From an uncultured Erysipelotrichaceae bacterium (GTDB taxonomy: Bacteria; Bacillota_I; Bacilli_A; Erysipelotrichales; Erysipelotrichaceae): a stretch of 11,027 bases of DNA. Shown here in pieces: positions 1 to 6,464 of this stretch. The translations under genes were made by a program, and so were the position numbers. The stretch is taken from assembly GCA_937874965.1 (NCBI GenBank), contig CALNCD010000004.1, positions 1 to 11,027 on the forward strand, given 5' to 3'. Every line of letters starts with the position of its first letter. Positions within the stretch are counted from its first letter, which is position 1. The notes under the pieces are model-generated. The model was not told where the DNA came from. It made no database searches and was given only the letters and a program-made list of their open reading frames with translations.

Positions 1-2
1 GA

Positions 3-52
3 CATTTAAAAACCGAACCTCCTTATCTTTGTCCAAGATTTGGGGTTCGGTT
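3..52 (-). promoter_or_regulatory. Edge inverted repeat overlapping a possible minus-strand ribosome site
   Basis: AACCGAACC (11-19) is repeated in inverse as GGTTCGGTT (44-52), a perfect 9-bp stem with a 24-base loop. Read on the minus strand, AAGGAGG (24-18) overlaps the 3' arm of this stem and sits 12 bases before an ATG at 5-3, so a leftward gene could begin at the window edge with a leader hairpin partly covering its ribosome site. The same 3' arm is followed by TTTTT on the minus strand, so a plain leftward terminator is the rival reading. No minus-strand reading frame feeds into it from the right. No codon beyond the ATG is visible, so neither reading can be settled here. Confidence 0.3.
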
Positions 53-134
53 CAGTAAAACGCATCTTTTTTTTTGAAAGCAGTCTTGTATGTGTCGATG
101 ATATAGGCTGTTTTGGCGATATGGAGGGGAATTC

Positions 135-290
135 ATGTCATATCATTCAATTCAAAGAGTGCTTAACGCAGTCATGGCTGTTTTACTCTTTTTTGTTTTA
201 TATTTATTATCAATTACGGCTACGGAGTGTGACTTCATCATACCTGCGATCGGCTGGCATTTAAGCATCGTTGCTTGTATTCGTTTTTAG
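135..290 (+). CDS. Possible 51-residue membrane protein, perhaps the 5' end of a decayed gene
   Basis: An ATG at 135 is preceded by GGAGGGG (123-129) at a five-base spacing and opens a 51-codon frame ending in TAG at 288-290. The product starts MSYHSIQRVLNAVMAVLLFF and has one clear hydrophobic stretch (about residues 9-28) and a second moderately hydrophobic stretch (about 34-49). I do not recognise a family. The good ribosome site and membrane-like composition are the only support; no promoter is obvious and no gene is coupled to it. It may be a genuine small membrane protein or, because protein-like stretches continue in other frames downstream, the first piece of a frameshifted gene. Confidence 0.3.
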   Translation: MSYHSIQRVLNAVMAVLLFFVLYLLSITATECDFIIPAIGWHLSIVACIRF

Positions 291-593
291 GATCTTTCTG
301 GATTGGATTATTTACGGTGCTGGACAATCCGTTTTCGGTTTGCTTAACGGTTATCAGTTTGTATCGTTTCAATTCGGATCTTTATTCTTTGCCAAAGTTG
401 AGAATCATAAATTTCGGTTGAAGCGATTAAGACTACCCGTGCAGCTGTCATTCTTAGTGAGTTTCATAGTGCCGTCCTGGAATCCTCTTATGCAGGCGAG
501 GCACAGGGTGAATTGGATATTAGTCGGTGTTGCGGATGCTTTGTCAGGTTCTGCTCAGGAAGCTGAAATTCCGGGCATTGAACCTCAGGCGTA
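291..593 (+). pseudogene. Possible frameshifted remnant of a membrane-protein gene
   Basis: No intact gene is present between 291 and pepC's terminator, but protein-like stretches appear in successive frames. One frame gives a hydrophobic run containing GLFTVLDNPFSV and LYRFNSDLYSL (about 290-417). A second gives VEAIKTTRAAVILSEFHSAV and then SSYAGEAQGELDI (about 420-520). A third ends VADALSGSAQEAEIPGIEPQ and stops at 592-594. Joined to the 51-residue frame at 135, these would make roughly 150 residues: a membrane part and a polar tail, with at least three frameshifts. I cannot name a family, and chance open frames are a serious alternative. Only a translated search could decide. Confidence 0.15.
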
Positions 594-633
594 GATTATT
601 CATGCAATGATGCTTTAGGAATCCGCGCAGTTA

Positions 634-693
634 AAAAACCTTCATGGCATGTTTCGGACTTCTATTCAGTTCGATTCAATGGTGAAGGTTTTT
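634..693 (-). terminator. Terminator downstream of pepC
   Basis: AAAAACCTTCA (634-644) pairs perfectly with TGAAGGTTTTT (683-693), an 11-bp stem with a 38-base loop. On the minus strand the 3' arm ends in a run of six T residues, which suits termination of pepC 18 bases beyond its stop codon. The plus strand also shows TTTTT after the stem, so it could work in both directions. The loop is longer than in a typical intrinsic terminator. Confidence 0.6.
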
Positions 694-710
694 ATTTAAA
701 AGTATCCCGG

Positions 711-2051
711 CTATTGAACCATTGCGAGTGCGCCCATCGGGTCCCAAGGTTCAAGTTCAATCACAGGTTCATCATAGGCTTTCAGCCATTTATCCGGAAT
801 ATATTGCTGGTCGACAACGACTTGATAATTATATTCATCAAACCATTCATCGCTCATGATAAAGTAACCTTTGTTGGCCCCGATATCACTTCCCCAGGAA
901 TTCTCGACTTTCCAGCGGAGCGGTTTGCCGTCTTCATCAAGGTCAACCCCAACGAAGACCATGGCATGGGTTAAGCAGCTTTCGCCATAGTCGAGACGCT
1001 GTGCTTTATCAAGCGGGAAGCCGGTCTTCAACAAGGTCTCAAAATCAAAGGCATCCATCGCCATAACGGCTGTTTCACGGTCATGGTTCTGCCCGACATC
1101 ACATCCGAACCAGACTGCGTGACCGTCTTTAAGACTGGCAATTGCTGCCTGTTTGAGGACATCGGATGGAACGTTGATGTATCGGATCGGATCGGCTTCA
1201 TGAACTGTACCTAGATATTTTACAGTATAGGCTTTTCCGTAGGGTTTGTCTTTTGTTGGCGCATTGATCAGGCTAAGCTTCTGCTTGAGGTTCCATCCGA
1301 CATACTTCTGGAAGAATACTTGCGGCGTGATTTTACGGTCCGCATGGTACAGGTTGTCTTTATCTCTGTACTCGAAATCGAATTCTGTAGGAGGCGTTCC
1401 TAGAACGATGCACAGAAGTTGGTAAATATCATAAAGCATGCCTTCCTTTGCCTGCCGCAATTCTTCAGCAGACTGTCCTGCTTGGTGACCCTCCCGCAAG
1501 ATACAGGCGTTGCTTCTCAATTTGAGAGTTAGCAGACTGCCTAGCTTTGCGGAATTAGTACTTGAAAAAGCTTCAGGCATGGCATATTTCGGCACGGCAC
1601 CGTACTTTGCCAACAATCCCTTGAACATATCCCATTGGCCACCATCTTGGACAGGGGCTTGAAGCAAATGCTGAATCAGGCGACCATCTGTAGGTTCGCT
1701 GAGTGTATCCAGAATATTTTCAAGGAAATAGTTTGATTTTTCAAATTTATCCCAGAAAAACGGATAGGTTTCTGAAAATTCGAAGTTTCCCAGATTATAA
1801 TCGCCCATGACATTGACGCGCATGGTGTTCAATGAAGCAAACATCCAGCAGCGGCCGCTTGACTTTTGGTTGGTGATTTCCCCGCCTTTGATCTCAGTGG
1901 AAAAGACGAAGGGGTATTTCTTGCCCAGGTCGCTGTTGACAGCGGATTGATTCAATCCGTTGCGGACAACTGTATTGCGGGCGATGATGTTGTTTGGATC
2001 AGCGCTGAAACGCTGTGAAAAAGTCTTGATTAATTCTGATGTGATAGCCAT
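711..2051 (-). CDS. pepC: Aminopeptidase C (bleomycin-hydrolase-type cysteine peptidase)
   Basis: This is a cytosolic papain-fold peptidase of family C1B that removes N-terminal residues from peptides; the known enzymes form hexamers with an internal active-site chamber. The 446 residues match the usual length. The catalytic triad is visible: Cys68 in QKSSGRCWMFAS, His362 in LTHAMVFVGVD and Asn384 in VENSWG; the oxyanion glutamine is Gln62. The family tail WDPMGALA (437-444) is present, followed by three more residues, MVQ. In C1B enzymes this tail reaches into the active site and enforces exopeptidase action. ATG at 2051 has AAGGAGG (2065-2059) seven bases upstream. It is divergent from the dehydrogenase locus, has its own promoter and terminator, and looks like a housekeeping flank. 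Confidence 0.96.
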   Translation of the reverse strand: MAITSELIKTFSQRFSADPNNIIARNTVVRNGLNQSAVNSDLGKKYPFVFSTEIKGGEITNQKSSGRCWMFASLNTMRVNVMGDYNLGNFEFSETYPFFWDKFEKSNYFLENILDTLSEPTDGRLIQHLLQAPVQDGGQWDMFKGLLAKYGAVPKYAMPEAFSSTNSAKLGSLLTLKLRSNACILREGHQAGQSAEELRQAKEGMLYDIYQLLCIVLGTPPTEFDFEYRDKDNLYHADRKITPQVFFQKYVGWNLKQKLSLINAPTKDKPYGKAYTVKYLGTVHEADPIRYINVPSDVLKQAAIASLKDGHAVWFGCDVGQNHDRETAVMAMDAFDFETLLKTGFPLDKAQRLDYGESCLTHAMVFVGVDLDEDGKPLRWKVENSWGSDIGANKGYFIMSDEWFDEYNYQVVVDQQYIPDKWLKAYDEPVIELEPWDPMGALAMVQ

Positions 2052-2077
2052 AAAAAATCCTCCTTGTTCTACCGATT

Positions 2078-2106
2078 ATTATAGGCCTTAAAAGTGATGC
2101 CGTCAA
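2078..2106 (-). promoter_or_regulatory. pepC promoter
   Basis: Read on the minus strand, TTGACG (2106-2101) and a perfect TATAAT (2083-2078) are separated by 17 bases, a near-consensus housekeeping-sigma promoter ending 26 bases before the pepC start codon. It lacks the 11-bp-spaced TGAT repeats found at the promoters to the right, which agrees with pepC being outside that regulon. Confidence 0.75.
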
Positions 2107-2112
2107 AGTGAG

Positions 2113-2146
2113 GAAGATAACCTTCATACAATTTAAGGTTATCTTC
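2113..2146. repeat. Perfect 12-bp inverted repeat between divergent pepC and SDR promoters
   Basis: GAAGATAACCTT (2113-2124) and AAGGTTATCTTC (2135-2146) form a perfect 12-bp dyad around a 10-base spacer. It lies seven bases upstream of the pepC -35 box and about 45 bases upstream of the SDR -35 box. No gene ends here, so it is not an ordinary terminator. It could be an operator for a dimeric regulator or a barrier to read-through between divergent units. Its sequence does not match the TGAT repeat array. Confidence 0.55.
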
Positions 2147-2185
2147 TTAAAGTCGATTTGATTGAAACGGATGAATAAATAACAT

Positions 2186-2221
2186 TGATGATTGACTTAT
2201 GATTGAAATATGAATGATAAT
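2186..2221 (+). promoter_or_regulatory. SDR promoter covered by an 11-bp-phased TGAT array
   Basis: TTGACT (2192-2197) and GATAAT (2216-2221), 18 bases apart, form a plausible promoter 25 bases before the SDR start. Units TGATTGACTTA (2189), TGATTGAAATA (2200) and TGAATGATAAT (2211) repeat at exact 11-bp steps and span from the -35 to the -10 box, which is the position expected for a repressor site. Related units occur at the OYE and DeoR promoters, suggesting the local DeoR-family protein is the regulator. Confidence 0.65.
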
Positions 2222-2245
2222 ATACTCGATTAAGGAGGAATTGAT

Positions 2246-2977
2246 GTGAATATGAAACAAGTTGCGATTGTAACCGGAGCTGGAAGCGGGATTGGGAAAG
2301 CAGTTGCAGCATTGTATGTTGAAGCTGGTTTAAACGTCGTCTTAATCGATAAAGTTTTCAGTCAGAGTCCAGCGTTTTCAAATCGGCAAAACATGGGCAT
2401 TGAACGACTGACGTTTGATGTATCCGATGAAAATGAATGGTGCCAAGCAGCATTGCACATTGATCGAGTGTATGGAAGCGCTGATATTCTTGTGAATTGC
2501 GCAGGTATATCCTCGAGTGATTCACTGGAGCACGGTTCGAGCGATGTCTGGAACTCAATTATGAACGTTAATGCCAGGAGTGTCTATCATTCAATGTGTA
2601 CGTTCATTCCCGTCATGAAAAAGCAAAAAAGCGGGTCAATTGTCAATCTTACAAGTGTTGGCCATTGTATTGGAATTGGTGGTGGGACAGTGTATCCCGC
2701 AAGTAAAGGAGCGATCATTTCAATGAGTCGACGTGTGGCCGCTGAATATGGGAAATACAACATCCGAATAAACACAGTCTGCCCAGGATGGATAGAAACA
2801 CCTATGACAAAGAATGCGCGCCAACAGAAAATGGATGAGTTCGTTGGACGTCAGGCTTTGAAATTGACGGGACAGCCTGAAGATGTTGCGCAAGCAGTTT
2901 TTTTTCTGACCAGTGAAAAGGCACGCTTTATTACGGGTACGGAGATTGTTGTTGATGGCGGACTACTGATTACCTAG
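2246..2977 (+). CDS. Short-chain dehydrogenase/reductase (NAD-type, classical SDR)
   Basis: This is a cytosolic Rossmann-fold oxidoreductase of 243 residues, the classical SDR length. Motifs in order: TGAGSGIG (10-17) binds the dinucleotide; Asp35 at the end of the second strand favours NAD(H) over NADP(H); NCAG (84-87) is the NNAG variant; Asn109, Ser137, Tyr150 and Lys154 (YPASK) complete the catalytic tetrad; PGWIETPM (180-187) and the C-terminal VVDGG are typical. The start is GTG at 2246 because AAGGAGG (2232-2238) lies seven bases upstream; an in-frame ATG at 2252 is the alternative. The substrate cannot be read from sequence. A phased TGAT promoter links it to the downstream reductase and PTS operon, suggesting a secondary alcohol/ketone step in the same pathway. 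Confidence 0.93.
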   Translation: MNMKQVAIVTGAGSGIGKAVAALYVEAGLNVVLIDKVFSQSPAFSNRQNMGIERLTFDVSDENEWCQAALHIDRVYGSADILVNCAGISSSDSLEHGSSDVWNSIMNVNARSVYHSMCTFIPVMKKQKSGSIVNLTSVGHCIGIGGGTVYPASKGAIISMSRRVAAEYGKYNIRINTVCPGWIETPMTKNARQQKMDEFVGRQALKLTGQPEDVAQAVFFLTSEKARFITGTEIVVDGGLLIT

Positions 2978-3026
2978 AAGGTGATACGGATAATACAGCG
3001 TATTAGATACAGAAGAGAACAAGAAA

Positions 3027-3081
3027 TGAAATATAAATGATTGACAAATGATCAATATATGATTACTATTTGATTATGCAC
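3027..3081 (+). promoter_or_regulatory. OYE-gene promoter with the longest 11-bp-phased TGAT array
   Basis: Units begin at 3027 (TGAA), 3038, 3049, 3060 and 3071 (all TGAT), each exactly 11 bp after the last: TGAAATATAAA, TGATTGACAAA, TGATCAATATA, TGATTACTATT, TGATTATGCAC. The promoter TTGACA (3041-3046), 17 bases, TACTAT (3064-3069) lies wholly inside the array. One unit per helical turn puts all sites on one DNA face, as for a co-operatively bound regulator. A short inverted repeat AATAC/GTATT (2992-3004) lies upstream. The array gives the flavin reductase its own unit rather than relying on SDR read-through. Confidence 0.75.
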
Positions 3082-3108
3082 TATTATGCATTAGAGGAGT
3101 GATCAAGG

Positions 3109-4221
3109 ATGAGCAATTTATTTGATGAAACTATTTTGAAAAACCACACGATTAGGAATAGATTTGTGATGGCACCGATGCAAACCTATGCGTCTAATCA
3201 AGATGGTAAAATCTCTGAAGAAGAAATTGAGTATTTCAGATTAAGAGCAAAGGAAGTGGGAATTGCCTTTACTGGATGTACACCAGTTCGCCCCAATGGA
3301 ATCGGTTTTGTCAATCAATTCCGAGGCTATGCTGATTATTATCTTGATAGCCTGAGTGCTATTGCATCAGCAATGAAAGAGAATGGAGCGGTCGCAATTC
3401 TTCAAATTTATCATGCGGGGAGAATGCCGGATATTGAAGTGTCTGAGAACAGGGATATCGTCAGTGCATCAGATATTCCAGCACCTAGGCCTGGATACAA
3501 GACGCCTAGGCCGCTTGAAGATAAGGAAATTGAGGAGATAATTGAAGGCTTCTATGATACGACCGTTCGTGCCATAAAAGCTGGTTTTGACGGGGTAGAG
3601 GTTCATGGAGCAAATACATACCTGATCCAGCAATTCTTTTCACCAAACTCGAATCAGCGAAGCGATCAATGGGGCGGTTCGCGAGAGAAGCGTACCTTAT
3701 TTCCTCTTCGAGTGATTAAACGCGTATTCGATGCAGTTAGCGATATGAATGCGAAGGATTTTATCGTCGGCTATCGGATGTCACCTGAAGAGACGGAAGA
3801 GGTAGGGATCACGCTTGATGACTCATTGTATCTTTGTGACAAAATCGTCAATGCAGGGGTTGATTATTTCCATTTGTCATTGAATCGTTCTTTTGATCAA
3901 AATCCAATGCGCGATAGTACAGATTCACGTGTTATCGGTACAGAGTTTGCCAATGTCATCAATAATCGGATACCGCTTATTGGAGCTCGTCTTATCAACA
4001 GTGAAGAGTCTGCGAAGAAGGCGTTAGAAGTAGGCTATTCATACTTAAGCCTGGGGAAAGCGTTGTTGTTGAATCCGGATTTTGTTTCCCGTATACAGAA
4101 CGGAACGCGTATGGATACCGAGATCACTTACAAGCAGGCCATTGAACGAAAATTGCCAGAAAAACTTCTGCAAAAAATTGATACTGTCACATCGTGGAAA
4201 CATATGATTAAATACGAATAG
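3109..4221 (+). CDS. Old Yellow Enzyme-family FMN oxidoreductase, single-domain
   Basis: This is an FMN-dependent TIM-barrel ene-reductase of the NADH:flavin oxidoreductase/OYE family; such enzymes reduce C=C bonds conjugated to carbonyl or other electron-withdrawing groups. At 370 residues it is the barrel alone, without the C-terminal iron-sulfur and FAD/NAD domains of 2,4-dienoyl-CoA reductase or BaiCD/BaiH. Visible family features are NRFVMAPM (17-24), LQIYHAGR (98-105) with flavin-contacting Gln99, the substrate pair His166/Asn169 in VEVHGANTYLIQQFFSP, the family signature SDQWGGSREKR (185-195), GYRMSP (221-226), and the FMN-phosphate region IGARLINSEES with SLGKALLLNPDF. ATG at 3109 follows GAGGAG (3094-3099) by nine bases. 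It ends before a strong bidirectional terminator. The native substrate is unknown. Confidence 0.94.
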   Translation: MSNLFDETILKNHTIRNRFVMAPMQTYASNQDGKISEEEIEYFRLRAKEVGIAFTGCTPVRPNGIGFVNQFRGYADYYLDSLSAIASAMKENGAVAILQIYHAGRMPDIEVSENRDIVSASDIPAPRPGYKTPRPLEDKEIEEIIEGFYDTTVRAIKAGFDGVEVHGANTYLIQQFFSPNSNQRSDQWGGSREKRTLFPLRVIKRVFDAVSDMNAKDFIVGYRMSPEETEEVGITLDDSLYLCDKIVNAGVDYFHLSLNRSFDQNPMRDSTDSRVIGTEFANVINNRIPLIGARLINSEESAKKALEVGYSYLSLGKALLLNPDFVSRIQNGTRMDTEITYKQAIERKLPEKLLQKIDTVTSWKHMIKYE

Positions 4222-4254
4222 GAAACGATTGCATCTGACGATAGAAGGACTTAT

Positions 4255-4290
4255 AAAAGGCTGAATTTGATTTTTGGATTCAGCCTTTTT
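4255..4290. terminator. Bidirectional terminator between OYE and DeoR genes
   Basis: AAAAGGCTGAAT (4255-4266) pairs perfectly with ATTCAGCCTTTT (4278-4289) around an 11-base loop, with T runs on both strands after the stem. It lies 33 bases after the OYE stop codon and 19 bases beyond the end of the convergent regulator gene, so it can serve both. Confidence 0.9.
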
Positions 4291-4308
4291 CGTATGGAGT
4301 ATATTTTT

Positions 4309-5061
4309 TTATTCAGCGATTACGAAGCTCTTGATGAATTCTGGAGGCTTGCTGTTTGTAATCAGCGTACAGCTTTCTAAAGCGGAGAATGTGTACAGTT
4401 TTTTTATGTTGAATTTCGTGTTGTCGGATAGAACAAAGGTTTGTGTGCTCCGTTTTATAATTTCTTTTTTAATATCCGCATCGTAATCATTTCTTGATGT
4501 ATATCCTGCGAGTTCATCAATGCCGTTGGTTCCGAATAAGGCGATGTCGTAATTGAAATCACAGAGCTTTTCTACAGTATCTTTCCCCAAAATTGCAGCA
4601 GAACCGAAGTTTACAACGCCATGCGGCACGTAAGTTGTGATATTTTTTTGGGCAAGCTTGTAAAAACTGTTTACAGAGTTAGTGATCAAGATGATATCCT
4701 TGGCCGTTATAAAATCAATTACGAGTGACGTTGTTGAACCTGCGTCTAAAAAGACAGTTTGGTTGTCTTTGATCAATGTCGCGGCGTACCGTGCGATTTT
4801 CTCTTTTTCTGGAATATTTCTCGAGAATTTAAGAATATAATCATCTTGGAAATGAGCTTGCTGATTGTCGGAGATGTCAATGTCTTTGGCAGACGCGCCG
4901 CCCCATAGGCGATTAATCATATCGTTCTTCTCCATTTTCACCAAATCACGACGGACTGTTGTATCGGAGATGTTTAATCGTGCTGCTAATTCTTGAATTG
5001 ACAGACTCCCGTTTTCTTTCAGTAAATCTTCTATTTTCTTCCATCTTCGTTCTACTTTCAT
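4309..5061 (-). CDS. DeoR-family transcriptional repressor, probable local regulator
   Basis: The 250-residue protein has the standard DeoR architecture. An N-terminal winged helix-turn-helix (about 1-55) includes the recognition segment LNISDTTVRRDLVKME (29-44) and the linker-proximal RLWGGA. A C-terminal ISOCOT-fold sugar-phosphate sensor shows DAGST (106-110), LITNS (125-129), FGTNGID (176-182), GYTSRNDYDADIKKEII (186-202) and LSDNTKF (211-217). The start is ATG at 5061 because GGAGG (5071-5067) lies five bases upstream; a GTG at 5073 would add MEAF but contains that ribosome site. The effector should be a phosphorylated intermediate, plausibly a PTS product. It is divergent from the ADH-PTS operon, and its own promoter carries the same 11-bp-phased units, so autoregulation is likely. 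Confidence 0.93.
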   Translation of the reverse strand: MKVERRWKKIEDLLKENGSLSIQELAARLNISDTTVRRDLVKMEKNDMINRLWGGASAKDIDISDNQQAHFQDDYILKFSRNIPEKEKIARYAATLIKDNQTVFLDAGSTTSLVIDFITAKDIILITNSVNSFYKLAQKNITTYVPHGVVNFGSAAILGKDTVEKLCDFNYDIALFGTNGIDELAGYTSRNDYDADIKKEIIKRSTQTFVLSDNTKFNIKKLYTFSALESCTLITNSKPPEFIKSFVIAE

Positions 5062-5074
5062 GAATGCCTCCACT

Positions 5075-5117
5075 TGATTACTACTTGAATTATGAGTGAA
5101 ATAGAATAACTTGTCAA
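5075..5117 (-). promoter_or_regulatory. deoR-type gene promoter with 11-bp-phased TGAT/TGAA array
   Basis: Read on the minus strand, TTGACA (5117-5112) and CATAAT (5094-5089) are 17 bases apart, a near-consensus promoter for the regulator. Plus-strand units TGATTACTACT (5075), TGAATTATGAG (5086) and TGAAATAGAAT (5097) follow at exact 11-bp steps and cover the -10 box and the likely start site. Relative to transcription they run opposite to the arrays at the SDR and OYE promoters. The arrangement suggests self-repression. Confidence 0.65.
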
Positions 5118-5165
5118 TAATTGCCCTCTTATTGCATTAAAAGGTTGGATAAATAGAAAAATAAA

Positions 5166-5257
5166 TGAATGATAAATGATTGATATAAAAATATATAGAT
5201 GAAAATGATTAAATAATGACTGATTATGATTGACAACGGTTACATTAATGATATAAT
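5166..5257 (+). promoter_or_regulatory. Promoter of the ADH-NTF2-PTS-GH1 operon with TGAT repeats
   Basis: TTGACA (5230-5235) and TATAAT (5252-5257) match consensus perfectly, spaced by 16 bases, and lie 25 bases before the ADH1 start codon. The AT-rich upstream tract holds many TGAT/TGAA/TGAC units; pairs at 5166/5177 and 5206/5217 are exactly 11 bp apart, and 5227/5249 are two turns apart. The array is less regular than at the SDR and OYE promoters. A cre-like box overlaps the -35 and spacer. No other promoter is evident before the window ends, so this one probably drives seven or more genes. Confidence 0.7.
5231..5244 (+). promoter_or_regulatory. cre-like catabolite-repression site (CcpA box)
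   Basis: TGACAACGGTTACA matches the Gram-positive cre consensus TGWAANCGNTNWCA at every defined position except the fourth (C for A). It overlaps the -35 box and the promoter spacer, where CcpA binding would block RNA polymerase. This fits a PTS operon for a non-preferred carbohydrate. It rests on one match to a degenerate consensus. Confidence 0.6.
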
Positions 5258-5282
5258 TTTTCCAGATAAGGAGGAAATTTGA

Positions 5283-6464
5283 ATGGATGCTTTCATGGAA
5301 TTCAAATTTGGAAACTTGAAAATTATATTTGGACCAGGAGCAAAATCCTCGATTAAGAAAGTGCTCTCAGGGGTACAGGGTATTCGACCCGTGATCTTGA
5401 CGGATAGAAATTTGAGAGAGACAAACGCATTTAAGTCGTTTACCGATGGTCTTGTGAACGATGGCATCGCGTTTGAGGTATTTAGTGATATCCAGTCGGA
5501 TCCCAGTGAAACCCAAGTCTATGAAGCGAAAATATTTGCCTTGAATCACCAGTGCGATTCGGTTATTGCCTTTGGGGGAGGGAGTATCTTAGATTCAGCA
5601 AAGTGTGTGGCTTTTGCGATGAGTAATGATATTGATTTGATGGATTTATCAAATAAGAAGTCTCCTGCTTTGGGAAGTGTCTATCAGAAGAGGAAACCTT
5701 TGATCTGTGTGCCGACAACAAGTGGAACCGGTTCTGAAATGAACAGTTATGCGGTTATCAAACAGGCGAGCACCCATATGAAAATGACGCTCATCCATGA
5801 GGATCTGCTGGCTGATTATGCGATCGAAGATCCTAAGCTAACCCTTGATTTGCCCTTGAATATTACAGGTCAAACATCAATTGATGCATTGACTCATTGC
5901 ATTGAGGGGTATGTCTCAACGAAATTTACAGGAAATAACTTATTTGTTAAAGCATTGGCGATCGAAGGGATTAGTACAATTATTCCTGCTTTGGAAGCAA
6001 TCATCGATAATCCTCGCAGCCTTGATTTGCGAACCGATCTGCTATGGGGAAGTTTATTAGGAGGGATTGTCTTGCAGTATGGGTCAGGATTGACGCATGG
6101 AATTGCGAATACAATTGGCTCCTATTATAACGCACCTCATGGCTATGTTATCTCGAAATTATTGGTTGATGTTCTAACATTCAACAGGACAATCGCATCC
6201 GAAAAATTCATGGTTATTGCTGAAAGTCTAGCTATTCAAGGGAAAGATGAGAACGAAACCATTGATCGTTTTATCGATAGAATCAAAAAAGTGATTGCGC
6301 GATTCAATTTTGCAAGTCTGACTAAAATCGGTTTAACGGAGACAGACTTTCCTAAAATTATCGAAACGTCTCTGGCAGACAAATGTACCAAGTATAATCC
6401 TAGAAAAGTAGAACCCAAGGATATTGATGTGATTTTAGATCATTTGATACAGGAGAAAATATGA
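5283..6464 (+). CDS. Iron-type (group III) alcohol dehydrogenase, copy 1
   Basis: This is a cytosolic NAD(P)-dependent, metal-binding alcohol dehydrogenase of the Fe-ADH superfamily, 393 residues (family usual 380-400). The dinucleotide loop GGGSILDSAK (98-107) and PTTSGTGSE (144-152) are clear. The four metal ligands are Asp201 and His205 (DALTHCIEGY), His272 (GLTHG) and His286 (NAPHG), with the 14-residue spacing between the last two seen in FucO. Asp41 in LTDRN is at the site associated with NAD preference in FucO. Oddity: position 276, four after the third ligand, is Asn where FucO, DhaT and AdhE-type proteins usually carry a second histidine. AAGGAGG (5268-5274) precedes ATG 5283. It opens the operon and its stop overlaps the next start (ATGA). 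The substrate is unknown. Confidence 0.93.
   Translation: MDAFMEFKFGNLKIIFGPGAKSSIKKVLSGVQGIRPVILTDRNLRETNAFKSFTDGLVNDGIAFEVFSDIQSDPSETQVYEAKIFALNHQCDSVIAFGGGSILDSAKCVAFAMSNDIDLMDLSNKKSPALGSVYQKRKPLICVPTTSGTGSEMNSYAVIKQASTHMKMTLIHEDLLADYAIEDPKLTLDLPLNITGQTSIDALTHCIEGYVSTKFTGNNLFVKALAIEGISTIIPALEAIIDNPRSLDLRTDLLWGSLLGGIVLQYGSGLTHGIANTIGSYYNAPHGYVISKLLVDVLTFNRTIASEKFMVIAESLAIQGKDENETIDRFIDRIKKVIARFNFASLTKIGLTETDFPKIIETSLADKCTKYNPRKVEPKDIDVILDHLIQEKI

Noticed and set aside
714..974. Open reading frame of 86 codons antisense to pepC
   Set aside because: It lies fully inside a confidently identified gene on the other strand, has no ribosome site and no protein-like pattern.
3027..3081. Tandem short repeats read as a CRISPR-like or VNTR array
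   Set aside because: Only the first three or four bases of each 11-bp unit are conserved and the array coincides with promoter boxes; it fits an operator, not CRISPR repeats with spacers.
4219..4232. cre-like sequence AGGAAACGATTGCA after the OYE gene
   Set aside because: It departs from the consensus at three defined positions and lies just after a stop codon, before a terminator, where CcpA control is unlikely.
5061..5073. GTG at 5073 as start of the DeoR-family gene
   Set aside because: The codons after it contain the GGAGG that is correctly spaced for the ATG at 5061, and family proteins start near MKVERR-type sequences.
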